Part shown: in pieces, positions 53,928-62,014 of the stretch
Layout: each line of letters opens with the position of its first letter
How positions within the stretch are numbered: the stretch's first letter is position 1
DNA from: Eutrophocola sp964629325
Lineage (GTDB): Bacteria > Pseudomonadota > Gammaproteobacteria > Pseudomonadales > Pseudohongiellaceae
Direction: 5' to 3'
Assembly: GCA_964629325.1 (NCBI GenBank)
Contig: CAZVSC010000001.1
Span: 81,004 to 145,003, forward strand
Length of the DNA: 64,000 nt
Made by a program: the position numbers and the translations under genes
Notes under the pieces: model-generated
The model's database searches: none
Told to the model about the DNA's origin: nothing
What the model saw: only the letters and a program-made list of their open reading frames with translations

Positions 53928-55664
53928 ATGGTGCTTTCGCAGGATACTTATCTCAGGTTCGGCCCTTATCTCGATTTATTGACGGGGATACGCACCGCCC
54001 TGACGATAAACGAAGGCATCATCAAGGTGGTGGGGCCTGATGAGTCCGGTAAAACAGCCCTGTGCCGGAATCTTGCCCACGAACTCAAGGCCGAAGGCCA
54101 TGACGTCATCTTCTTTGAGTCTCCTCCCGAATCGGTCGAATTTCTCCACACGCGCATCCAGACGGAACTGGACCTCCCCCGTGACAAGAACTTCACCCGT
54201 TCGCTGTCCCGCTACCTGCTGGCCAAGGCACCGCCCAACAACAGACTCATCATCATCTACGACGATGCCGAGAAGATCAGTAAGGATATCTTCATACTGA
54301 TTCGCTTGCTCAATAATGTCCATGACTCCAGCGACACCCTGGTCTCCCAGGTGATTTGCGGCACTCCAAAGCTGGACAGGGTTTTCGATGATCCCGAACT
54401 GCGCTCGCTGACCCAGTACCTGAACCAGAGTTTCACCCTCAGGCCCATGAACCAGGATGAGCTGCTGGATTTTTACTACGGCTTTAAAAAACAGGCGGGC
54501 GTCACCGGCAAGGACCTGAACACCAAGGAACTGAATCAACTCTTTGCAACAGGCAAGGGTCTGCCAGGGAGGACGATCAACCTGCTTGAGCAACGCTTCA
54601 GCGCACCTGTGCAGGAATCACTTTCCGCTGCGGAGCCGGCGGTGACGCCAACACACGATCCCGACACTGACGCAATGCCGGCCGTGGAAACTCCCGTCAG
54701 CCCGGACGTCCGTGAAGTGGAAGAAATCCTCGATGAAGAAGACATCCCAATTACCGCTCCAACCTATTTCAAGGCGGCGCTCTCCCTGGTAGTCATCATC
54801 ACTACCGCGATCCTTGCCTTTGTGCTGTCGGGAGACAATATCCCGGAGAATGCTCAGGTCGCGGAAATCCTGGCCGACGACACACCGCTGTACCTGGATG
54901 AGGTCGATCCCGCTGCTGCAGCCGAAACTGCAGCGACGGATATCCAGGTTCCAGTGCTTGGCGGACCGATTCAGGAACCCGCGGAAGCAACAGAAGACGT
55001 CGTCGGTACCCCGGTTTCCGAACCCGGCGTCCTGGAGCCAGTTGACGATTCCCCGATACTTGCCGGTGCCGCGAATTCCGTGTCTTCCCCTGATACTGAG
55101 CCGGTAATTGTTGCGGCAGAGGCGAGAGATGCGACCGGTGAAGATGGCCTGGTTTCGGTTCCCGTTCTAGTAGAAGCAGGCGCCGGAGCCATGTTGGATA
55201 CTGCTGCTGCCGACGACAGCATCCCGGAAGCAATCACACCGCCCTCGCCCGATGACACCCAAGATGTCGCTGCAGATGCAATACCGCCGGAAACCCTTGC
55301 GGCCCCCGCCTTGCCGGAGGTCCTGAACACTGTCATCCAGTCCTGGGTTGACGACTGGCAAAGTGGCATCTCCTCTGGTTACCTGTCTGCCTACCATGAG
55401 GCGTTTATGCCGTCCTACCATGATTCGCGGGAGGCCTGGAGAAGTGAACGGGAATCCCGCATTGAAGGTGTGACCGGTATCGCTGTGAGCTTTGACCGTT
55501 TCGAGATGATGGCGAATGATGCTGATACGGCGTTGGTGAGATTCTGGCTGAATTACTCACGCGGCAGTTACACTGACGAAACGCATAAAGAGATCGAATT
55601 TCGCCGGGTTGATACCGACTGGCTGATCCTTGGCGAACGCAACCTGGAAGTTATCGTCCGCTAG
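53928..55664 (+). CDS. second ExeA-like AAA protein fused to an NTF2/Cds6-like domain
   Basis: Protein of 578 aa (595 aa from a GTG at 53877). Residues 1-230 form an ExeA-like ATPase with Walker A G36-PDESGK-T43 and Walker B RLIIIYDDAE. A transmembrane helix lies at about 283-301, followed by a long acidic, Ala/Pro/Val-rich linker. The last 115 residues (from VIQSWVDDWQSGISSGYLSAYH) look like the NTF2-fold domain seen at the end of Cds6-type proteins, placed outside the membrane. It follows the first ATPase by 84 bases and probably forms a complex with it. Function unknown. Its TAG shares a CTAG with the convergent glcF stop. Confidence 0.8.
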   Translation: MVLSQDTYLRFGPYLDLLTGIRTALTINEGIIKVVGPDESGKTALCRNLAHELKAEGHDVIFFESPPESVEFLHTRIQTELDLPRDKNFTRSLSRYLLAKAPPNNRLIIIYDDAEKISKDIFILIRLLNNVHDSSDTLVSQVICGTPKLDRVFDDPELRSLTQYLNQSFTLRPMNQDELLDFYYGFKKQAGVTGKDLNTKELNQLFATGKGLPGRTINLLEQRFSAPVQESLSAAEPAVTPTHDPDTDAMPAVETPVSPDVREVEEILDEEDIPITAPTYFKAALSLVVIITTAILAFVLSGDNIPENAQVAEILADDTPLYLDEVDPAAAAETAATDIQVPVLGGPIQEPAEATEDVVGTPVSEPGVLEPVDDSPILAGAANSVSSPDTEPVIVAAEARDATGEDGLVSVPVLVEAGAGAMLDTAAADDSIPEAITPPSPDDTQDVAADAIPPETLAAPALPEVLNTVIQSWVDDWQSGISSGYLSAYHEAFMPSYHDSREAWRSERESRIEGVTGIAVSFDRFEMMANDADTALVRFWLNYSRGSYTDETHKEIEFRRVDTDWLILGERNLEVIVR

Positions 55665-56896
55665 CTTCCTTGCTTTACGCGCAGCACTTCTGCAACGTAT
55701 TCGATCCAGTGCCTGACCTGTTTGCTGGTGCCGCCCGCCAGGTGGCACTGGCAGCCTATATTGGCGGTAGCGATACTGTCCGCCTCCCCGGCTTCCAATG
55801 CCTGCAGTTTTTGCCTGCGCAACTCCGCGGCAAACGCGGGCTGGAACAGCGAATAGGTGCCTGCTGAACCGCAACATAAATGGCTGTCACTTACGGGAGC
55901 CAGGGTGAATCCGAGCTGCTTCAATAGCTTTTCGGTCACTCCGCCAAGCTGCTGACCATGCTGCAACGTACAGGGACTGTGGAAGGCCAGGGTCTGGCTG
56001 CCGGTTGCATTGAGGGCAGACAGATCCTCCGAGGCCAGGAATTCGCCGATGTCCCTTATCGCATGAACTACGCGTTCGGCCTTTATCCTGTAAGGATCAT
56101 CATGGGCAAACAGGCTGCCATAATCCTTGATGAAGTTGCCGCAGCCGCTGGCCGTACTGATAATGGCTTCAGCACCCGCATCCAGTTCAGCAAGCAGTTG
56201 GTCAATAAGTCGCCGCGCCCTCGCCAGGCCTATATCCTGGTGACCACTATGATAGTGCATGGCGCCACAGCAGCTTTCATGACGTATACGCACGCAGCGG
56301 ATATCCATTTCCCGCAGGACGACAGCAGTGGCGTTGACAGTATCGGGCGACAGGCTCGGTTGCACACAACCCTGAAGCAGCACAACCTTGCGTGTGGATT
56401 CGCTGCTGTCTGCTGTTATGTCATCGAACCTGGGCTTTTCCGGTAACTGGCGAGCCAGGGATGCAGGCAACAGGAAGGCCAGCAGTCGTCCCAGTCGTAC
56501 CAGGACGGCAAATAATCCAGGCGAGCCCAGTATGGCAAGCAGGAATCCACGACGGATTCGTGTCGACAGCGGCATGGCCACATCCTGTGCCAGCATGCCC
56601 TGGCCGATTGCTATCAACCGGTGATATTGCACATTGGAGGGGCAAGTCGTCTCACAGGACTGGCATACAAGACACCTGTCCAGGTGTGTTCGCGTGATAC
56701 GGGTAGCCTTGCCTGATTCCAGGTATTCCTTCAGCAGGTAGATACGACCCCGGGGACTATCCAGTTCGTTGCCAGTCAGCAAGAAGGTCGGGCAAGTGGC
56801 GGTGCAGAATCCGCAGTGCACGCAGGAACGCAGGATACTGTCCGCTTCGCGACCGGCGTCCGTTGCAAGTAAAGCTGGCTGCAATCTGGTCTGCAT
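55661..56896 (-). CDS. glcF: glycolate oxidase iron-sulfur subunit
   Basis: Subunit of 411 aa of the membrane-linked glycolate dehydrogenase. Two 4Fe-4S motifs: C25-VHCGFCTATC-P and, about 50 residues later, CLVCQSCETTCPSN. C-terminal CCG motifs (HESCCGAMHYH and HLCCGSAGTYSL) are those of the heterodisulfide-reductase-like domain that passes electrons to quinone. It lies one base after glcE. Confidence 0.96.
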   Translation of the reverse strand: MQTRLQPALLATDAGREADSILRSCVHCGFCTATCPTFLLTGNELDSPRGRIYLLKEYLESGKATRITRTHLDRCLVCQSCETTCPSNVQYHRLIAIGQGMLAQDVAMPLSTRIRRGFLLAILGSPGLFAVLVRLGRLLAFLLPASLARQLPEKPRFDDITADSSESTRKVVLLQGCVQPSLSPDTVNATAVVLREMDIRCVRIRHESCCGAMHYHSGHQDIGLARARRLIDQLLAELDAGAEAIISTASGCGNFIKDYGSLFAHDDPYRIKAERVVHAIRDIGEFLASEDLSALNATGSQTLAFHSPCTLQHGQQLGGVTEKLLKQLGFTLAPVSDSHLCCGSAGTYSLFQPAFAAELRRQKLQALEAGEADSIATANIGCQCHLAGGTSKQVRHWIEYVAEVLRVKQGS

Positions 56897-56897
56897 G

Positions 56898-57989
56898 TCA
56901 GAGGTCTGCGTACATCCTGCCGGGATTGAGGATGCCGACAGGATCGAATGCGGTTTTCAATCGGCGATGCCAGTTCATGTGCCAATCGTGCAACGGCTGG
57001 AAGACCTGAACGGACTCACGGCGCACTTCCTGGCGAAACAGGCTGGCGTGGCCGTTGCAGGCTTCCATGGCGGCAAAAACAGATTCCGCCGATGCTTCCG
57101 CCTTCAGCCAGTGCAGGCATCCACCCCACTCCGACAGCACATCATGCACACGGCCCGACAAAGAACTGATGTCAGCAGCCGCCGGCACCGACAGGCGCCA
57201 TACGTCACGTCCATCAGTGAAAAATGGCAACTGGTGGTTTTTCAACTGGCCCCAGAACGCATCATCTTCAAACCTGTGCCAGTCAACGAAGCTGTAATGC
57301 TGCGCCAGTTGTTGCGGTAGTCTGGCAACTTCCTTCTCGCCAGCGGAAAAACGCACGAGCAGGCGATCACCGTCATGACAGTCAGCAGTCACCGGCAAGC
57401 CCTGTCGGCGCATGTCATTGACCAGTGCGCCGGCCTTGTCCCTGCCGATAGCGAATGCCACGGTCAACTGCGCCTGTGATCGCGGCACCACTTTGACAGT
57501 GGCCTCCAGGATGACACCAAGGCAGCCAAGTGAACCCACCATGAGGCGGGAGACATCATAACCGGCCACATTCTTCATGACCTTGCCGCCGAAGCGCAGG
57601 ATTTCCCCGTTGCCGTTGAGAATGGTGCAGCCCAGTACTGTGTCCTGTACGGCGGCGCGGTAAGGCCGCGACGGTCCTGACAATCCTGTAGCCAGCATGC
57701 CGCCGAAGGTAGCTTGCTCGCCGAACATCGGCGGCTCGCAGCCCAGCATCTGGTCGTTTTGCAGGAGGGTGGCCTCGATCTCGGCAAGCGGCGTACCCGC
57801 CCGCGCCGTGAGCACAAGCTCAGTGGGCGAATATTCGGTGATGCCTGCGTGGATGCGAGTGTCGAGTCGGTCGTGACTCACCTGCCGTCCATAAAACTGC
57901 TTGCTGCCGCCACCGCAGATCGCCAGCGCCCGCTGTTCTTTTACGGCATCATTAACCTGGGCTTGCAGGATATGGGCGCTGTCCTGCAT
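56898..57989 (-). CDS. glcE: glycolate oxidase FAD-binding subunit
   Basis: GlcE of 363 aa, a shortened paralogue of GlcD. LAICGGGSKQFYGRQV resembles the FAD-binding loop, and TPLAEIEATLLQNDQMLGCEPPMFG and GGKVMKNVAGYDVSRLMVGSLGCLGVI are diagnostic. An ORF extension to 58067 overlaps glcD, so the ATG at 57989, two bases after the glcD stop, is used. Confidence 0.95.
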   Translation of the reverse strand: MQDSAHILQAQVNDAVKEQRALAICGGGSKQFYGRQVSHDRLDTRIHAGITEYSPTELVLTARAGTPLAEIEATLLQNDQMLGCEPPMFGEQATFGGMLATGLSGPSRPYRAAVQDTVLGCTILNGNGEILRFGGKVMKNVAGYDVSRLMVGSLGCLGVILEATVKVVPRSQAQLTVAFAIGRDKAGALVNDMRRQGLPVTADCHDGDRLLVRFSAGEKEVARLPQQLAQHYSFVDWHRFEDDAFWGQLKNHQLPFFTDGRDVWRLSVPAAADISSLSGRVHDVLSEWGGCLHWLKAEASAESVFAAMEACNGHASLFRQEVRRESVQVFQPLHDWHMNWHRRLKTAFDPVGILNPGRMYADL

Positions 57990-57991
57990 GA

Positions 57992-59464
57992 CTAGCGTCC
58001 CTCCCCTTGTCGCGGCAACAGGCGGTTGGGTTCGATGTCCGCTGCCAGGGCGCGATATTCCTGGCAATACTTGAGGAGCGGAATATTCTTGCCGGGGTTG
58101 AGCAGGTTATCCGGATCGAGCGCTTCCTTTACGCGATGGAACTGGGCAATTTCCGCATCAGTGAATTGCAGCGGCATCTGGCGGATCTTTTCCAGACCAA
58201 CACCGTGCTCACCGGTGATGGTGCCGCCCACCGCGATGCATTTTTCCAGTATGCGCCCGCCCATTTCCTCAACGGCTTCCAGCTGCCCCTCGATATTGGC
58301 ATCAAACAGGATCAGCGGGTGCAGGTTGCCATCACCGGCATGGAATACGTTGGCAACGGCAAAACCGTATTCACGGGACAGGCTGTCAATGTAATTGAGA
58401 ACTCCGGCCAGGGCACTGCGCGGTATGGTGCCATCCATGCAATAGTAATCTGGCGAGATACGACCCACAGCCGGGAAGGCGCTTTTACGCCCCTTCCAGA
58501 ACAAGGCCCGTTCCTCCGGATTGCCGGCCACTTTCAGGGAAGTTGCACCCGAATGCGTCAGCACTTCGCGGGTAGCATGCAATTGCTCCTGGACGTTTGC
58601 CTGCGAGCCGTCGATTTCGATAAGCAGGATGGCGGCAGCGTCACGAGGGTAACCGGCGTGGGCATAATCCTCGGCCGCGCAGATCGCATTGTTGTCCATC
58701 ATCTCCAGGCCGCCGGGAATGACCCCCGCCGCGATGATGTTGCTGACTGCCTGGCCTGCAGCTTCCACGCTGTCGAAGGCGGCCAGCATGACTTCCACCT
58801 GTTGGGGCAACGGCAGCAACTTGACCGTGATTTCCGTCACCACCATCAGCATGCCTTCAGAACCTATGATGAGGGGCTGCAGGTTGAACCCCGGACTGTC
58901 GAGGCCGCCACTGCCGACAGCGACGGGTTCACCCCTGGCATTGAAGCCATGCAGTTGCAGTACGTTATGGACGGTGAGCCCGTATTTGAGGCAGTGCACA
59001 CCTCCGGCATTCTCGGCAATATTGCCGCCGATGGAGCACGCGATCTGCGAGGACGGATCCGGGGCGTAAAACAGGCCATGCCCGGCCGCCGCCTCGGAGA
59101 TGGCCAGGTTCCTGACGCCAGGCTGCACCCGGGCGGTCATGGCGTCCGGGTCGATCCCGAGTATGCGGTTGAGGCGTGTCAGCACCAGCAGCAGTCCTTG
59201 CGGGTGCGGCTTGGCCCCGGCAGACAGGCCCGTACCTGCGCCACGGGTGACAACGGGAACCCCAAGCTCGTGGCAAAGGGCCAGGATGGACCTGACTTCA
59301 TCGGTAGTGCCGGGCAGTACCGCCAGCATGGGCAACTCCCGGTAGACCGAGAGCCCGTCGCACTCAAACGGTTTCAGTTGTTCTTCCGTGGCGAGAATGT
59401 ATTGCGGGGCCAGTATGGTCTTCAGGCTTTGCAGGAGACGTGTTCGGATGCCGGCTTCAGTCAC
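57992..59464 (-). CDS. glcD: glycolate oxidase catalytic FAD subunit
   Basis: Oxidises glycolate to glyoxylate with FAD. 490 aa. CDGLSVYRELPMLAVLPGTTDEV, VVTRGAGTGLSAGAKP, GGNIAENAGGVHCLKYGLT and the C-terminal FHAGDGNLHPLILFD and GTITGEHGVGLEKIRQM are GlcD signatures. The first eight bases overlap the end of pdxJ, so glcDEF appears to be translated from the same message as pdxJ. Confidence 0.97.
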   Translation of the reverse strand: MTEAGIRTRLLQSLKTILAPQYILATEEQLKPFECDGLSVYRELPMLAVLPGTTDEVRSILALCHELGVPVVTRGAGTGLSAGAKPHPQGLLLVLTRLNRILGIDPDAMTARVQPGVRNLAISEAAAGHGLFYAPDPSSQIACSIGGNIAENAGGVHCLKYGLTVHNVLQLHGFNARGEPVAVGSGGLDSPGFNLQPLIIGSEGMLMVVTEITVKLLPLPQQVEVMLAAFDSVEAAGQAVSNIIAAGVIPGGLEMMDNNAICAAEDYAHAGYPRDAAAILLIEIDGSQANVQEQLHATREVLTHSGATSLKVAGNPEERALFWKGRKSAFPAVGRISPDYYCMDGTIPRSALAGVLNYIDSLSREYGFAVANVFHAGDGNLHPLILFDANIEGQLEAVEEMGGRILEKCIAVGGTITGEHGVGLEKIRQMPLQFTDAEIAQFHRVKEALDPDNLLNPGKNIPLLKYCQEYRALAADIEPNRLLPRQGEGR

Positions 59465-60185
59465 GGCAGATTTCCAGGTAGCGCTTTATTACCGCCGGCA
59501 TGCCCTGCTCCAGGCACTCAACGGTAAGCGCATGACCAATGGAGACTTCCAGGATGCCGGGAATGGCAAGAAAGTCAGGCAGGTTATCCAGGTCGAGATC
59601 GTGACCTGCATTCACTCCCAGGCCCGCCGACCGGGCCAGCCGCGCCACCTCCCGGTAACCGGCAAGAACCTGCGCTTGCGCCGGGCTTCCCCACGCCTTC
59701 GCGTAGGCTTCCGTGTACAGCTCTATCCGGCGGCTGCCTGCTGCAGCGGCTGGTTCCACCTGGGCCGGATCCGGATCGAGAAAAACTGCCGTGCGCACAC
59801 CCCAGTCGTTGATCCTGGCAATGACATCCGTGATAAAGGCGCCCTGCTCGAGGAAATTCCAGCCGTGATCGGAGGTAAGCTGGTTGTCTGCATCCGGCAC
59901 CAGTGTGCACTGGTGAGGCCTGACCTCACGGATGATGGTGAGGAAGTCCTCCCCGGGGTAGCCCTCGATGTTCAGTTCGATACCCGGATGGTCCGCAAGG
60001 TAAGCGCCAAGGTCGTAGGCATCACGGCGCGTCACATGCCGCTCGTCCGGACGCGGGTGAACGGTGATGCCCTCGACACCGAGGCTGATGAACTTGCCGG
60101 CGAACTCGACGACATTGGGATAATCCCGGCCGCGCGAATTTCGCAGCAAGGCTATCTTGTTCAGGTTTACACTCAGGGTGGTCAT
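59457..60185 (-). CDS. pdxJ: pyridoxine 5'-phosphate synthase
   Basis: Final ring-closing enzyme of the DXP-dependent vitamin B6 pathway, 242 aa. It starts TTLSVNLNKIALLRNSRG. TVHPRPDERHVTRRD, NIEGYPG, LVPDADNQLTSDHGW and VNAGHDLDLDNLP are conserved active-site segments. It heads the glc operon with an eight-base overlap, an arrangement unlike the usual recO-pdxJ-acpS. Confidence 0.97.
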   Translation of the reverse strand: MTTLSVNLNKIALLRNSRGRDYPNVVEFAGKFISLGVEGITVHPRPDERHVTRRDAYDLGAYLADHPGIELNIEGYPGEDFLTIIREVRPHQCTLVPDADNQLTSDHGWNFLEQGAFITDVIARINDWGVRTAVFLDPDPAQVEPAAAAGSRRIELYTEAYAKAWGSPAQAQVLAGYREVARLARSAGLGVNAGHDLDLDNLPDFLAIPGILEVSIGHALTVECLEQGMPAVIKRYLEICRD

Positions 60186-60220
60186 CAGGGTGATACTTCA
60201 GCTGAAAACACAGGCCGACA

Positions 60221-60637
60221 TTATAACTTTATCGGTTCCTTCTTACCCTTATTTCGCAGCCAGTTGACCGAATGCAGCACGGATGGCTGTGACACGAACC
60301 AGCGCTGCATCCTGAACTTGCCCGGGAAGTCGATCATAAGCAGGCCAAGCAGGATGGTTAACAGCCCCTGTCCGGGCAGTACCAGCAGCAAAATGCCCAG
60401 CAGGATGAAGAAAATCCCGAAGATGTTTTTCAGCAGCAGTATGGTGATACGCAGGACCGGGTGATTGAGGCTGCTGAGCAGGGAATGCCGTTCCGGTTCA
60501 TGGAAATAATCTGCCGGTATCTGCAGGATAAGCCAGGGAATGACCAGCAGGGTAATGAAGAAGAAAACCAGTGAAAACAGTCCCAGGTACAAAACCAGGG
60601 TCTTATCGGACAGAAGTGGTTGCAGAAATACCGGCAT
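60221..60637 (-). CDS. PGPGW-type small membrane protein
   Basis: Protein of 138 aa with hydrophobic segments at about 12-36, 63-88 and 90-105. The LLVLPGQGLLTILLGLLMIDFPGKFRMQRW segment resembles the PGPGW transmembrane family motif (here PGQG). Function unknown. It lies 35 bases upstream of pdxJ on the same strand and may be in that operon. Confidence 0.75.
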   Translation of the reverse strand: MPVFLQPLLSDKTLVLYLGLFSLVFFFITLLVIPWLILQIPADYFHEPERHSLLSSLNHPVLRITILLLKNIFGIFFILLGILLLVLPGQGLLTILLGLLMIDFPGKFRMQRWFVSQPSVLHSVNWLRNKGKKEPIKL

Positions 60638-60745
60638 TGGAAAATTGTAGGCGTTTCACTGGTTTTCAGCCACCCTGGCGGGCTATTAACAAGACCATGC
60701 GGGCCTGTTACCCTTCCCGCTAAACGTCTAAGGGCACATACTGCC

Positions 60746-61453
60746 ATGCCGCTGTTCTCCAGGCGCCGCTTTCGGGCCGAAAACTTCGCCAGTTACATCC
60801 ACAGGCGCCTGTCTTTCTTCCTGAAACTCAGCCTGTTCGTCGGTGCCGCATTGATGTTCCTGCAGGGGCGCTACCAGGCCATGGCAGAAATCCTGGTAAT
60901 CCTGCTGATCACCTTCATGCCCATCATGCTGGGCAAGCGGTTTGACGTAACCATACCCCACGGCTTCGAAACACTGGCCGTTGTATTCCTGTACATGTCG
61001 CTGTTCCTCGGGGAATTCGGCGACTACTACAACCGCTTCTGGTGGTGGGATGTCGTGCTGCATAGCGGTTCCGCGTTCCTGCTCGGTATTCTCGGTTTCT
61101 TGCTCGTGTACGTGCTGAATGAAAAAAAGGACGTCAATCTCGACCTGCACCCCCAGTTCATCGCACTCTTTGCCTTTCTCTTCGCCATCGGTATCGGCAC
61201 CCTCTGGGAAATATTCGAATTCTTCATGGATCAGGTATTTGGGCTCAACATGCAGAAAAGCGGCCTCGTCGACACCATGTGGGACCTTATCGTCGACGTG
61301 ATCGGCGCCGGGCTCATCGCCGTAGTCGGGTGGGGGTACATCAAATCCCGTGAAACGGACTCTTTCCTCGAACGCTGGATCAGGGAGTTCATTCACAAGA
61401 ATCCGCATCTCTTTGAAGACGATGAGCCTGAAAGCGGGACTGACCAGCCGTGA
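60746..61453 (+). CDS. DUF2238/YjdF-like membrane protein
   Basis: Protein of 235 aa with about six helices. MLGKRFDVTIPHGFETLAVVFLYMSLFLGE, the aromatic WWWDVVLHSGSAFLLGILGFLLVY and GTLWEIFEFFMDQVFGLNMQ followed by DTMWDLIVDVIGA match the DUF2238-type pattern as I recall it. Conserved Asp, His and Glu in these helices suggest a membrane active or metal site; function unknown. An upstream extension to 60620 lies in the divergent promoter region and is rejected. Confidence 0.78.
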   Translation: MPLFSRRRFRAENFASYIHRRLSFFLKLSLFVGAALMFLQGRYQAMAEILVILLITFMPIMLGKRFDVTIPHGFETLAVVFLYMSLFLGEFGDYYNRFWWWDVVLHSGSAFLLGILGFLLVYVLNEKKDVNLDLHPQFIALFAFLFAIGIGTLWEIFEFFMDQVFGLNMQKSGLVDTMWDLIVDVIGAGLIAVVGWGYIKSRETDSFLERWIREFIHKNPHLFEDDEPESGTDQP

Positions 61454-61456
61454 ATC

Positions 61457-61628
61457 CGGACAACTCCCGGACAGGGAAAGAAATGGAAAATGNNNNNNNN
61501 NNNNNNNNNNNNNNNNNNNNNNNNNNNNNNNNNNNNNNNNNNNNNNNNNNNNNNNNNNNNNNNNNNNNNNNNNNNNNNNNNNNNNNNNNNNNCGGACAAC
61601 TCCCGGACAGGGAAAGAAATGGAAAATG
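61457..61628. other. scaffold gap flanked by identical 36-bp ends
   Basis: Exactly 100 N residues occupy 61493-61592. The 36 bases before the gap (61457-61492) are identical to the 36 bases after it (61593-61628). The flanking DNA is purine-rich with GAAGTG-like repeats (to about 61664). This is most simply a join of two contigs that overlap or that end in a tandem repeat. Confidence 0.95.
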
Positions 61629-61702
61629 CGAAAGAAGTGGAAGAAGTTAAAGAAGTGAAGAAGTGAAAGCCGTTAAACGGACGTCGGCAGAACGCCTTGG
61701 CG

Positions 61703-61852
61703 TCAGGTGATATTGTTAATAGCCAGCATGGCCACGTTGACCACGATCATCAGCACGAACACACCAATCAGCAGGGGATACATTTTTGAACGCCTGCGGG
61801 CCTGGCCGGAAACCAGCTCCTTGCGTTTTTCGAGATACTCGTTGTCATCCAT
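61703..61852 (-). CDS. 49-aa single-helix membrane protein
   Basis: Small ORF starting MDDNEYLEKRKELVSG, a basic segment ARRRSK, then a hydrophobic helix (about residues 25-45) ending in AINNIT. The charged N-terminus followed by Arg-rich boundary predicts an N-in single-span inner-membrane protein. No family recognised. It is the only open frame in this gap with such organised composition. Shine-Dalgarno support is weak. Confidence 0.6.
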   Translation of the reverse strand: MDDNEYLEKRKELVSGQARRRSKMYPLLIGVFVLMIVVNVAMLAINNIT

Positions 61853-62014
61853 GGGAGTCTAGAATATACGGTTTTCCTATTTTTGTTAATCTTTTCAGGC
61901 ATGTCCAGGCAAAGAAAGACACCTTTGCGAGACCGGTCACAGGCCGCCAACACGGCATGAATGCCGGCTTCCCTGCCCGCCATTACACGCACCGCTTGCC
62001 AACGCTGAAGCACC

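Noticed and set aside
58007..59527. 506-codon plus-strand open frame opposite glcD
   Set aside because: glcD on the other strand carries clear GlcD signatures and fits the operon; the plus-strand product has no family features.
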